A stretch of 64,000 nucleotides of DNA from Isoetes taiwanensis (lineage: Eukaryota > Streptophyta > Lycopodiopsida > Isoetales > Isoetaceae): the NCBI GenBank assembly GCA_021234155.1, contig JAJEKV010000006.1, positions 9,701,003 to 9,765,002 of the forward strand, given 5' to 3'. A program made the position numbers and the translations under genes. The notes under the pieces were generated by a model, which saw nothing but the letters and a program-made list of their open reading frames with translations, did not search any database and was not told the DNA's origin. Below, one piece after another: positions 12,377-23,753 of this stretch (positions are counted from its first letter, which is position 1; the number at the start of each line of letters is the position of its first letter).

Positions 12377-12578
12377 GACAACCCGTCTTACCGGCGATTT
12401 CAAGACTAGTTAGACTCTTGATCCCGGAGACTTTTTGTACTGAACTACTATATAATATAAATATAATTTCTTTTGCACTTTAAAATGTTTTGTTGATATG
12501 CTTTGCCCCACAACTATACCAACAAACATAAACAATGCAAGAGAACAAATAAATCTAACCATATAGCCATGAATTACT

Positions 12579-12588
12579 GTGTATGCAG
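12579..12588 (+). other. candidate 3' splice site ahead of gag
   Basis: GTGTATGCAG ends an AT-rich 200-bp gap after ORF2 and immediately precedes the open frame that leads into gag. Element 2 has TTTGTTCTATCTAG at the matching place (to 41449). Gag-pol may therefore be expressed from a spliced RNA; no donor site has been assigned. Confidence 0.35.
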
Positions 12589-12629
12589 CTAGAGGCCTAG
12601 GCTCAAGAGAACAACAACGCCGAGACATC

Positions 12630-13972
12630 ATGGAAGAACAGACCCCGCCCAGACCACCTCCGGCAAGGAACCTATTTGAAGAAATGGAACCCATGACCCC
12701 AGAGGAGGAGATATCCCAGATGAGGACGGACCTTGAGCAGATAAAGGCTCTGCTAGCCGCACAAGCAGGAACAGGTTCGGTGGGCAATCCTCAATTGCCA
12801 CAAGCATCAGCTCGGAAAACAGGAAGAGACAAGAAGAGGAGCAAGAGAAGGAGATCCCCCAGCTCAGATTTCTCCGACTCAAGCTCAGACTCAGATTCCG
12901 ACTCCGAGGAAGAAGAAGAGCAGGCCCGGGACCGACCAGATGGAAGGCAAAGGAACACTGAAGATGGAAGGCAGAGGAACACCCCGGATGGACGACAAAG
13001 GGACACAAGAGTCTCTGACTACCAGAAGAAGGTAGACTCTGCTTTGGGAAATGTTTGGAAAGCCAGAAGGTGTCCTTCAAGGACAAGCAGGAGGGGTCAA
13101 ACTACTCCAAAGCAGTGCGATCCTTTTTGCAGGCTATGCCCAAGGAGAAGAGGCAAGAGTGCATGGAGAAACAGCTTTGCTTCAGGTGCTTCCAGCCAGG
13201 CCATAGAATAGCAAACTGCCCCTACGTCATGAGTGCAGCACTAGCGGAGTTGGGAGATTGGGACATCCTGTCTGACGACGACGGCGAGGAAGCCCGCGAC
13301 TACATTCAGGGTGAGTGTCATATCTTTGCCGCAATAGATACAGAGCAAGCAGAGAGCCAGTATAAGGTAATTTCCACAGTTGGGAAGGCCAAGGCCAAGT
13401 CTTTCATAGTCCTGATAGATTCAGGAAGTAGCCATAATTTTGCATCCCCGAGAATGGTGCAAATGCTGAAGCTGAAACTGCTGAAGTCGAAGCCGAGACC
13501 CGTTGTTCTAGCAAGTGGAGCAGTAAGGCAGACAGCAGGCAAAAGGATCAACTTCGACATCGATTTGCCAGGAATAAACATTCAGATGGGAGCAGAAGTA
13601 ATGGGCATTGGCAAGTATGATTTGATCATAGGAATGGAGTATCTTGGACCGGCAGGGGCCATCATTGATTGTGGAAAGCGGAAAGTGACCTTCCCGACGC
13701 CCGATGGCAAGATCATTGAGATCACAGGTAAAGAAGTCCTTCCCACCATGCAGTGTATGTCTTCTAAACGACTGTTCAAGTGCATCAAGAGCGAGCAAGT
13801 AGCTTACATCTTTAAGCTTGAGATTGAAGAACCGGAGTCCGGAGAAAGCAAAGAAGACAAGGTGCTCAAAGAAGTTGCGAAGCAAATAGCTAACTTGATC
13901 ACGAATTCCATGATCTCTTTCCCCGATGAGATCGAGCACCTCCCTCCTTCTGAGGAGTCGAGTGTGAGATAG
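12630..13972 (+). pseudogene. element 1 gag and protease, gag core deleted
   Basis: Gag begins near ATG 12630 (MEEQTPPRPPP) with a coiled acidic segment (MTPEEEISQMRTDLEQIKAL) and an SR-like region (RSKRRRSPSS, serine/aspartate run). At about 13050 the frame jumps straight to sequence just before the zinc knuckle. The central retrotransposon gag (capsid) part seen in element 2 (about 41800-42250) is missing. The zinc knuckle CFRCFQPGHRIANC (13178-13219) fits CX2CX4HX4C. The protease active site LIDSGSSHNF is at about 13412-13441, and the second protease block GKYDLIIGMEYL follows. The frame is lost at about 13960, before reverse transcriptase. Confidence 0.85.
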
Positions 13973-16788
13973 CGCCGAACTGAGAACGGCAGAAGCCCAC
14001 AAGTAAGGCTCCATACGTAAATGGCGACGCAGAATTGACAGAGCTAAAGAAGCAATTGCAGGAGTTGCTCGACCTAGGCTTTATTAGACCTAGCGTCTCG
14101 CCATTTGGAGCGCCCATTCTTTTTGTCAAGAAGAAGGATGGCAGTTTGAGGATGTGCATAGACTATAGGCAGTTGAACAAGCACACCATCAAAAACAAGT
14201 ATGCGCTTCCCAGGTCGGATGACTTGATGGATCAGCTTCAAGGAGCAAAGGTCTTCTCCAAAATCGACTTAAGGTCAGGCTATCATCAGATCCGGATAAA
14301 GGAAGAAGATATTCATAAGACCGCTTCGGGGCCGGGTATGGACATTATGAGTTCACGGTAATGCCTTTCGGCTTATCGAACGCTCCAGCAACGTTCATGA
14401 GGCTCATGAATGATATCTTCAGGGAGTTCTTGGACACCTTTGTGATTGTGTTCTTTGATGACATTTTGGTGTATAGCAGATCCCTTGAGGAGCACGTACA
14501 ACACTTAAGGAGGGTGCTGGAAAAGTTGAAGAGGCACCAGTTGTACGCCAAGTTGTCGAAGTGTCACTTCGCAACGGAAAAGGTGGAATATCTTGGTCAC
14601 GTGATATTGGCTGAAGGAATTTCGACGGACCCTTCCAAGATTGAAGCCGTCATTCAGTGGCCGGCACCGAAGAATGTGCATGAGGTCAGAAGTTTTCTCG
14701 GCCTAGCAGGGTACTACAGGAAGTTCGTGAAGAACTTTGCTAAGATAGCGGCCCCGCTAACAGACTTGACGAGGGCGGAGAAAGTAAAAGACTGGGTAGA
14801 TCATTGGCACAAGAAAGCCCAAAAGGGGTTTGAATTGTTGAAGGAAGCTTTAACAACCGCCCCCGTCTTAACCCTGCCAGACCCGGAGAAAGATAAGCTT
14901 GTAGCAACAGATGCGAGTAAGATAGCTACAGGTGCAGTGCTCATGCAAGAAGAGCGTGTAGTAGCGTATGACTCGGGAAGATGAACGAATTAAACGCGCT
15001 ACCCTACGCATGATCAAGAGCTGCTTGCGGTTGTCAGGGCATTAAGAATTTGGAGGCATTACCTTTTGGGGAGGAAGTTCCAATTGGATACAGATCATCA
15101 GAGCCTCCAGTATGTATTTACGCAACCACATCTCAACTTGAGGCAGAGAAGGTGGATGGAGTTCCTTGAAGAGTATGACTTTGATATAGTCTACAAGCCA
15201 GGGAAGCTCAATGTGGTAGCGGATGCGCTTTCAAGGCATCCCCTGACAACTAGAGTGCATTGCAATGCAATTTCGACGCTTTCCAGCGACTTCAGGAAGA
15301 AGATCGAAGAATCCTTGCCAACAGATGTCGACTTCAAGGAAGTATGGGCAAGCTTATGCAGGGAAGCAAGAACAGATAAGGAGCGGGAAGCCTTCAAACA
15401 TTATAAGAAGGAAGGCAACCTGTTATACCATAAGAACAAGTTGTGTGTGCCAGAATCATCAGGGGTAAGGAAGTTGATTCTCCACGACACGCACAACAGT
15501 CCAATAGCTGGCCATGCGGGATTCATGAAAACATATTTCAAAGTGCGCAGCAGCTATTATTGGCCAGGAATGAAGAAGCAGGTAGCTCGCTACATCAAGG
15601 AATGTCAGCTTTGTCAGCAAACGAAGGCAGAACAGCTTCGAATTCCAGGAGCTTTAGAGCCATTAACGGTGCCAAACGCTAAGTGGGAGGTCATCAGCAT
15701 GGATTTCATCACAGGGCTTCCAAGGACAGTAAGAGGGAAAGATGCCTTGATGGTAGTAGTTGACAAGTTGTCGAAGATGGCACATTTCGTGCCTTGCAGG
15801 ACAACAGATACAGCTATGGATACAGCAAAGCTCTTCACCAAAGAGATCTTTAGGCTTCATGGCATGCCAAGGGAGATCATCTCCGACAGGGATCCGAAGT
15901 TCATGAGCGCCTTTTGGCAAGACCTCTTTGCGACCATTCAGACGAAGTTATCCATGAGCACGGCGTATCATCCTCAGACGGATGGCCAAACGGAGCGGAC
16001 CAACAGAATTTTGGAGGACATGCTACGAAACTATGTCTGGAATAAGCAAGGTATGTGGGAAGAATTTATTCACTTGGTGGAGTTTGCATACAATAGCACC
16101 AAGCAAGAATCATCCCAAATGTCGCCGTTTATGATCAATTACGGTTATCAATGCCTAACTCCAGACACTTGGCACAATCCCGTGTCAAAAGTAGAAGTTT
16201 CGCAGCAGATGTTGGCCGATATGCAGCAGCTCGTGGAAGAAGTGCGAGGATATCTCCTAGCAGCAAGGAGTCGACAGAAGAGCATCGCCGACAAGCATCG
16301 AACAGTCAGAGAGTTCGAAGTTGGCGACAATGTGTGGCTCAAGATCAAGGTGAAGCAGGCGAAGCTCCGCATCGGAAATTGTAAGAAGCTTGCTCCAAGG
16401 TGGGCGGGACCTTTCAAAATAGTCCAGAGAGTAGGTAACCAATCCTACAAGCTAGAATTGCCGCCGCACCTAAAGATTCATAAGGTCTTCCACGTGAGTT
16501 TGTTGAAGAAGCACACTCCAAATCCAGACGAAGTCTTGGACACTCCAACGTTGTTGGAAATGACGGAGGAGGAGCTGGAAATAGTTCCAGAATTGATTCT
16601 TGATAAAGCTTTCAAGAAAACAAGGAGATCAGAGTTCCTTCAGTATTTGGTCAAGTGGAAACACTTGCGCTGGAAGACGCGTGGGGTACTTTCGAAAAGA
16701 CCTAGTAAAGAAGTATCCACAGTTCATGGAGCAATGGGACGGCAAGGTCATCTCCGAAGAAATCGGCTCAGGCATGTCGATTGTGTAG
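13973..16788 (+). pseudogene. element 1 pol: RT, RNase H, integrase, chromodomain
   Basis: Reverse transcriptase spans 14035-14780 with the catalytic FFDDILVYS near 14450, interrupted by a short deletion at about 14330. RNase H follows ([15 protein letters not shown]), broken by a frameshift near 14975. Integrase is open from 15066. It has an HHCC zinc finger (HAGFMKTYF...CQLCQQTK), catalytic Asp in SMDF, Asp in SDRD, Glu in GQTERTN, and the GPF/Y-type WAGPFKIVQRVGNQSYKLEL. The end is a chromodomain (LQYLVKWKHL) broken by frameshifts at about 16670-16690; its last codons are in another frame, ending GSGMSIV at 16788. Domain order and the chromodomain identify a chromovirus. At least four disruptions make it inactive. 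Confidence 0.92.
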
Positions 16789-17590
16789 ACTAAATTCTAT
16801 GTGTAGTTAAGATTAATCTACGCATGCAACCTACGCTAAGTATGAATTGCATGCGTTGTAACCGATGATGAGACCGCTACGGTGATCTCTAGGGCGTGGT
16901 GTAATGTCGATGTAGGCATGACCGCGTTTCCGCTTGGAAGAGTGGAAGGTAGATTAGAAAGTCTACTGCTTACGTTTCCGCGGAGACGGCGACCTCGAAG
17001 AAAAGAGGTCATGGAAGGATGCATTCATAGGAAAAGCACCTCTAGCCCCATATATGCTTTGATAGGAGGAATCTGGCCTTCACGCCCCCATACGGGAAGG
17101 ACCTATCCTCCACGGTGGGCAACTAGGGTGCAGGCATGAGAGGCATATAGGCATTTAGGCGCTGTCTCCTCGGCCATTATGGAAGATTCACCCTCTTCCT
17201 ACGCCGGGAGATTAGCCATGCATCCATGTAGATAGGTGGGGTGGTCACCATATAACCAAAATTTTATTAATAACTAAATGGTACTAACGTAGTGTCGACA
17301 CTGCTGAGCCAATAGAGCTCCTGGGAGGGCAAGGAGGTCGAGCTACGAAGACTTGCAACACAAATTTTGTTGGAATGTGTTGCAAGGAATGAAGATTACC
17401 TCGGATGTTAATTTGAATTTTGATAAACTTAATTCCTGTTTTAATGATGTTGTGAATTGATAAGTTATTTCATAATATAATCGCGTAATAATGTTCTAAA
17501 AATATTACCTTAAGGTAATATTAATAAATGTGTAAATGTTATAATCGTATAAATCGTATGTATCAGGTTGACTGCAGGTTAGGAAGATCC
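16789..17590 (+). other. element 1 3' untranslated region
   Basis: No open frame of note lies between the end of the chromodomain and the purine tracts. The sequence turns AT-rich from about 17260. Confidence 0.6.
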
Positions 17591-17644
17591 CAAGGTGGGG
17601 AGACCCACGATGCTGCGGACAGCATCATTTCAAGGTGGGGAGAA
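17591..17644 (+). other. doubled polypurine tract with hairpin
   Basis: CAAGGTGGGGAGA occurs at 17591-17603 and again at 17631-17643, the second copy abutting the 3' LTR. Between them is a perfect 7-bp inverted repeat, GATGCTG (17609-17615) and CAGCATC (17620-17626). The copy next to the LTR is the expected plus-strand primer. Confidence 0.75.
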
Positions 17645-19319
17645 TGTGACGTTCGGCCGCGATATCACGGTCCCGGGGCGTATCTTTATCGCTGCCTCGT
17701 CACGCAGCGTACACGCCACTCCGACCAAGCGATGTGGTATGCCGACGATATAGCAGTGGGTAGCCCCTAGGGGGCAACTCGCAAGGAGTGTGCATTAATT
17801 AATGTGCACATCTAACCATGTGCACATTAACCTAGGTGCACATTTTCCCATGTGGCCACTCTATGCCAAGTGGGCCATACCCAAAGGTGCAATTAATGTG
17901 CACATTTTCCAATATGCACATTAATGTGGGCACACCTTTCCATGTGGGCACAATTGGCCACCTAGCCATTAATGGCAAGTGGGCCCATTCCCAATTATCC
18001 CACATGCCAAAAGGGGATAATTGGAAACCCTAACCAACCCCCATGTCTATATAAGAAGGGAAACCCTAACTTGCCCATTTTCGTTTCTAGGGCTTTAGAA
18101 CTCTGTTTTGGTTGCCTCAAGAGCCAAAACCGCATCCCAGACTCTGCCTGAGTGAACTGTACCCTTAGTTTCCCTTGATTTGAGCGTTTCAGCAGAATGG
18201 TCGAGCTCAGGTCAGGAGGAGTCCCTCAAGGATCAGGTATTTAGGCAATTTAATAGCTTAAACCCTCTTTTAGTCATAAAATCAGTAGGTTTAGCCTATT
18301 AAATTACTCATAGCAGCCTTCTAGATCTCTAGATACCAGACTCTAACTAAAGAACCTAACTCTATGATATAGATTAGATCTTGTCCTTTAGTTCTCTTAT
18401 GATGTATGTGGATGATGTATCTCTATGAACTCCTTGTATTGGGAAGGGGGGTAGAGACCTAAAGCTTGGTAGTAGATGCTCCTAGATTAGCCTCTCTAGC
18501 ACACTATAGTTTCGGCCTGTGTACAAGAGCCACACCAGGTTGTGAGTGAAGGGGCTAGGCCGGCTCATAAGGAGGTTCGTGTCGACTCTTGAACGATCCC
18601 TCAAGTGTAAAGTCTACTGGGGATCATTGTGACTAGGTCTAATGGCTTGCCACCGAAAGTGTGGGCGGGGCATGGGCTCGACACCCGTGAAGTGGGGTTC
18701 ACTTTCCATTGGGTTCAAGTCGAATAAGAGCAAAGGGCTCTCTAGTCTCCTTGAGTCGGCATGTAGATCTCGAGGGAGTGATCCTTGCACGCCCCATCGG
18801 ACACAGGGAGATGTAACCCGAGTGAATAGCCCTTTTCGTCTATGCATCCGGTGGGGGCTGATCAAGTCCCAACACTTTTCAACCTACTACGCAAAGTGTG
18901 CACAGGGAGGGGCGGATGGAGTGGACTACCCATTGCCATGTTCTTAGGCCAGCCAAATCCATTGCCATGAATTACATGCGCAATGAACTCACGGAGACCC
19001 AAGCTTGTCACCATCCCCATTATCCGAGCCTTGGGTAGGATTCCCTATATGCATTGTGCTGATCATTGTCTATGCAGATGTGATGTACCACCCTAGGGGT
19101 GGGTATGTGATGCTTTGTATACTGACATGTATGTTTACGCTTCCGCAGCTAGGTAGGCCCTGAGGGAGACGGGGTAAATGACCCCTTCACTCTTCCCACT
19201 GGAACCCGTCTCGGTTGCAGTGTCATGTGGAGGGCCCTGTATCGGCACGGCGCTGGTATGGGGGGAGAACTCCTGTTTGTATACGGTGGGTGCACCGTAT
19301 ACGAGTAGGGGACGTCACA
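17645..19319 (+). repeat. element 1 3' LTR
   Basis: TGTGACGTTCGGCC to GGGGACGTCACA, 1675 bp, colinear with the 5' LTR. Near the end, GTATACGGTG and CACCGTATAC form a perfect 10-bp inverted repeat (about 19280-19302). The target duplication GATAA follows at 19320. Confidence 0.93.
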
Positions 19320-19324
19320 GATAA

Positions 19325-21560
19325 CTTTATACTGGTTGCTCCAATAGCAGTGACCTTTTTTGTTATGACCTTTTGATTGTGAGCTTTTGGCTGTCCAAAC
19401 CCTTTTCTTTTAAGCTTGTACGCCTTTTTATCTAAGCCTTTTTTGGGTATATAAAAATGAAGAAGTGGGTTTTGTTATCATGAACTAAAGCTCTATTGAT
19501 TCTCCTTGTATCAGCCATGCAAAATTAGGACTATAGCATGTACAAAATCTGGTACACAACATTGCTCGTTATTTCAAGTAACAATTTGGAACACTATCTT
19601 GCACTCCGCTTCGCTTACAAACCATGGCAACTGAAGATTCAACACCATCACCTTCACTGAATGGGACGCAAATCAAAAGACAACAACTGACAAGAGGGTA
19701 GAGGATGATGCAAATTCGACATAAATGGAGCATTAAAATCATAATAAGGAATTTCATTTGAAGAGACCGAATATACTTTGCTCAAATTATGCCAGATGGT
19801 TCTACATAACTGCTCAGATTATGCCAGTTAGTTCTGCATAACTTCTCGAATTGTCAGCTACTTTATGTTGATTTTTTATATGCTTTTAGTGAATATTACG
19901 CAAGCCCTTCATCTAGATAAGTAGTTGTCTGGATCTGTAGTATGACCAACTTTTCTTTGATTGAGGTGTTTATATAAGCAAACATCTTGCAGTAACGGCT
20001 GATGAAGTAGATGCTTATCTATTTAATAAACTATATCTACAAAAAAAAAATTCTAAAGAAGGAAGCGCATGCTTTGCAATTAAATCCTTAGCGGAACATT
20101 CAAATGAGCCAGACAAGATATATCTCAAATATATTGGTCTTCTTCTTTGAACATTATACAACAATAATACCTAATGATATGATGGTTTGCATTTTTACTT
20201 CTCATGGATTTGATGCTTCAAAGACGTTAAACCACTCTATTTGATGAAACATTAACATCTCTATTTAATGAAACATGTAGTTTCAATGAATTTTGCATAT
20301 GGTCAATTTGAGCCTAAACTTCATAATTTTCTCTCCTCATAAAAGCAAACTTCCATCTGGTTGGACCTAGAAAGTTTGTAAGATTGCACTAAGACCTATC
20401 ATGCATACTTTTATTGAACTCATTATAATGATGCCGACATGATATTTAGAACTTCACGGAAGCTTTAAAATCTACCCAGTCATGTTGAAAGCACTAAGAT
20501 GCATAAATTAATGTTGGTTATGCGAACTGCCGTGTTACAAGTAATAATACAATACACAATGCATTTTGTCCCAAACTATTCATTACACAGGAGTGCAAGT
20601 GAAGTGTAGGGACCTCTTGTATGCTTTTAGCATCCATATCCTTCGTTACCAGTCTCAGTCTTGCCTAGGAACATGCGCCAATATTTAATGGAGTTAAATC
20701 CCCTGATTACAATAATCTTAATGCATTGCCTGGAGATCTAGCAGAATCTACCCTTTGAGCATTGACATATAAGACCCCATCATTTGATATCTGTTTTTAC
20801 CAAGTAATGCAGCACTAACAAGGATTCTCATCTTGCTGGAGTCTCTCTCTTGAGTATTTGAGCGTAGCTGTCCTGTTTGCTTGCTCAAAAATGTTTTGCA
20901 CAATAAAGTTCTGCATTCTGGCCAGACCTTCCTGTTCAATCTGAGTCACCTTTTGTGCCATGGAACATCTCATTTTCTTCTAAGATATCTGGAAGGAAGA
21001 AATATATGATTGGCTTAAGTAAGACAGATGTCCATACCATTTACCACCATTTTCCATAGCTGCACTCCTTGTTCTTTATTCCTTTATAACCATCACTATT
21101 ATATCCACGCTTCTATAGAAACACATTCTCTAAATCAAGCTGAATTATCTAGTTCCCAGAGCCTGACCTTGCTTGTTATAAGATCCCTAGATGCATTGGG
21201 TATGTGTATGGTTTGTAGCATAACTCATTCTTAGAATTCCAGTTGTGCTCAACCTCTGAAGCCTGCAACCATCTTATTCATACCATTAGTTCATCGATTT
21301 CTCAGCTAATGTCCTAATTATCTCATTTCTCATTGGCTCCTTGCACAAGACAACTTTTCACCTACACATGCCAAGGATTGTAAATTCGTCTTGAAAACTT
21401 GATGGAAATCTTGCATGTTGTATCTTGTAAAGAACCTTTTCCCTCCAATTTTAAGGCAACTAGATCACCACACTTCAGCATAATCTGAAACTGTTCTAAA
21501 AAAATATTATTATAAGTTATCCTTCTCCTGCGCAAGTAATGGAATGTTACACCTACAAGA
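19325..21560. other. intergenic DNA
   Basis: AT-rich sequence with no recognisable exon, RNA gene or mobile element boundary. It lies downstream of the TGD3-like fragment, which reads on the minus strand. Confidence 0.4.
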
Positions 21561-22006
21561 AGTGTAGATGAATTTAGAGGATCCATTCTACTGGTTGTGA
21601 GCACAAGCTGCAAAGTTTCAAAATCTTATCATTGCTAAATGGTTGCTGCTGACTGATTTGCCATACTTGTCTTTCTCACTGCACAAACTCTACTGGATTT
21701 TTAAGACGTTCGGGATCAAGTATCAACTGTCTTTCGGTGTCCGCGTGGTGACATTACATCACGAACTGTGACAAACCCTTCAGGTACACATGAAATGGAC
21801 ATGGCAACCATGCCATTGCTCAGTAGGTATTTAACATAGTCATAGGTATACAAGTTAGTAGGAGTTCCCTCGCCAGGTACAAAGGCGATGTGACTAGATC
21901 TAGTAACGTATTGGACCAGACAAACTCCCTTCAGCAAACTAAAACAATGTGGCATCATATGTGAGGATTTTAAGAAAACATAAATGCATATACAGAAAAT
22001 GCTTAC

Positions 22007-22341
22007 TTGTCGGACAATTGGATTCACTGTTGTATCAAATTCTGCCGTTGCTCCTTCTCAAACAATTCTTCCATCGTGAAGGAATAAAATCCTTATGTCA
22101 TGAAACACATTTGTCAGCATTTTTGTATATAAGTGGTGGGTCAATATTTAGACATAAGCTATTACCTATCAACAGCTCTCCGTATTGTGCTATGTTGATG
22201 GGTTACAACCACATATGATGAAATTTTGCACGGGTTTCCACTGGCATCGCGGCCTTTTATGTGGACAGAACGTATGAGATCCTCAACCACCGTCGATGCT
22301 ATGGGATCCAATCCTGCAGTTGGTTCATCATACATCACAAC
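22007..22341 (-). pseudogene. TGD3: TGD3-like chloroplast ABC ATPase, 3' exons with a stop
   Basis: Exon 22341-22166 lies between TTTTATAG and GTAATA. It encodes the Walker B / D-loop VVMYDEPTAGLDPI and the H-loop YVVVTHQHST, ending AVDR split by phase. A 74-bp intron follows, then exon 22091-22007 (ends NPIVRQ, donor GTAAGC). In TGD3, the ATPase of the TGD lipid importer of the chloroplast inner envelope, these segments are the end of the ATPase domain and the start of the C-terminal tail. At 22060-22058 an in-frame TGA replaces the tryptophan expected after GRIV. A possible last exon (LTTSRMDPL) starts at 21607. The exons for Walker A and the ABC signature are not found within several kb upstream. 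It is therefore probably a truncated pseudogene; an active gene with distant upstream exons is less likely because of the stop. Confidence 0.8.
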
Positions 22342-23225
22342 CTATAAAATAAACATCAACACTTAGAACTAAACACAAAATGAACACGACTTTAACTTCT
22401 ACGATGTTGCATAGCTATGAAAATGCAAGCAAAAAAGCCAAAAGAGCCAAAAGGCACAAGTTTTAAATCTCAGGAAAATGATCGATTACTAAACTTACAT
22501 ACCTAAAAGAGTATGTATCCTCCTGTATAGAAATTACATGGTCTCAAAACAATGCATTCCAAAAGAGTCTAAATCCTCATGTATCAAAAATCGCCCACAA
22601 TAAAGCAATGTTTGGTTGAGATGCAAGGGTTTAATCTTCTGCCACATCTATAAATTCTAATCCAGCATCCTTCAGACATGCCGAATCATGCGCATAAAAT
22701 ACAAAATAGAGAAATTCCATTGCCTGGCAAGTTCTTATTTCCATAACCAGTGCTACTATCCTTTTGCAAAGAGGCATATCCCTAATGCATGTTTCTTATT
22801 CCTTGAAAGCATAATAAATCACAGACGAACCCAAATGAAATAAATCTCCTTGAAACCCCTAAAATCCGAAGCAAACAAATTCTCAAACACACTTCTTTGC
22901 TGGCTGACGCAGATGCCTTCTTCTGAGAAATGACTCAAAAGGAAAGCCTAAACTCGTAAACCAACTGCCGGAGTCTGTTCTACATGGATTGAAGACTTGA
23001 AAAATAGTGCCAGTTTTGTCGTTCAATCAAGCAAAAAGAAATGGAATAATATGCAAATTTCGGAATCGACTACAGACTGAAGATCAGGTCGTTTGTAAAC
23101 CTGTTTCTTATGTATCCTCTGTTAATCTACCTGAAGTTAAATTTGAAGCTCCAGCCTGCTATTCCGTTAGGAGCCTTCTTCAAATGTGGTAAAAGTTTTA
23201 CCTGAAGCTCCAGCCTGCTACACCG
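22342..23225. other. intron-like or intergenic DNA upstream of TGD3-like exons
   Basis: I looked on the minus strand for a Walker A motif (G-x4-GK-S/T) and an LSGG signature and found neither. A motif 'gaagctccagcctgct' is present twice (about 23145 and 23205). Confidence 0.4.
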
Positions 23226-23304
23226 GCGTCTGTGACGACCATACGGATATTCGTATCATACGATCATTATACTCGTATGTACAAAAGATGGTCGTCACAC
23301 AGAT

Positions 23305-23392
23305 GCAAAAGGGTAGTTGCACAAGACAGAGTTTGAACTCGCAACCTTCCAGTTGCGAGTCATACACTCTTGCCAAGTGCACTACCAATATT
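23305..23392 (-). other. tRNA-like sequence inside the solo LTR, antisense
   Basis: On the minus strand GGTAGTGC...ACTACC can pair as an acceptor-like stem. An A-box-like TAGTGCACTTGG is followed by the perfect hairpin CTCGCAAC/GTTGCGAG and a B-box-like GAGTTCAAACTC. It resembles a decayed tRNA or SINE head. It is not a functional tRNA gene by inspection. Confidence 0.4.
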
Positions 23393-23440
23393 TGTTGAAG
23401 ACATTCCTTCACGTCTTCCTCATATGTGGGACTATCTCCA

Positions 23441-23463
23441 GAAGGTTCTAGAATGTTCTAGAA
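23441..23463 (+). promoter_or_regulatory. five-unit heat-shock element
   Basis: GAA, TTC, GAA, TTC, GAA at 23441, 23446, 23451, 23456 and 23461: five alternating units with exact 2-bp spacing, the consensus bound by trimeric heat-shock factor. It lies about 72 bp upstream of the TATA box. Confidence 0.85.
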
Positions 23464-23753
23464 CCTAAATGCATGCGCGACACTTAGCGCGATCTCATCC
23501 ATTGGAGTGGCGCGATCCTGACCGTTGGTTTAGATATATATAAGGAGGCATCTCTTTCTTGTCAAACCATTCTGGTTCAACGCCAGTCTTGAGCCTTCTA
23601 GGCATCTGTCTTGTATTCCTGCTTGCCTTCGGGCTATTGTATTATTGATTCCTGTTCATATATCAGATTCTTTGCCGATCTTGGCGTATTTCTTCCGTAT
23701 TTCTTGCGTGTTTTCCACGTATTTTCCTTGTTTTTTCGAGTAGGTTCATGACA

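Larger units (their letters stand above)
6629..19319 (+). mobile_element. element 1: full-length Ty3/gypsy chromovirus with extra ORFs
   Basis: A 12.7-kb LTR retrotransposon. The two LTRs (6629-about 8283 and 17645-19319) both start TGTGACGTTCG. A perfect 5-bp target duplication GATAA flanks it (6624-6628 and 19320-19324). It has a primer-binding-site-like sequence after the 5' LTR and a purine tract before the 3' LTR. Order: 5' LTR, ORF1 remnant, ORF2, gag, protease, reverse transcriptase, RNase H, integrase, chromodomain, 3' LTR. The chromodomain and integrase type place it with chromoviruses. It is defective: the gag core is deleted and pol carries several frameshifts. The LTRs differ by many substitutions and small indels, so the insertion is not recent. 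Confidence 0.93.
23231..23753 (+). mobile_element. solo LTR with heat-shock elements
   Basis: TGTGACGACC...TTCATGACA, 523 bp, flanked by a perfect 5-bp duplication GCGTC (23226-23230 and 23754-23758). It has a canonical promoter: heat-shock element at 23441-23463, TATA box TATATATAA at about 23535-23543. A pyrimidine-rich leader follows. No internal domain is attached, so the element type cannot be read; a heat-responsive Ty1/copia element such as ONSEN is the nearest known parallel by promoter only. Confidence 0.88.

Noticed and set aside
23231-23302. Small MITE with TGTGACGACCAT/ATGGTCGTCACA ends
   Set aside because: The inverted repeat is real but lies at the start of the 523-bp LTR. The target duplication GCGTC fits the whole LTR, not the 70-bp piece.
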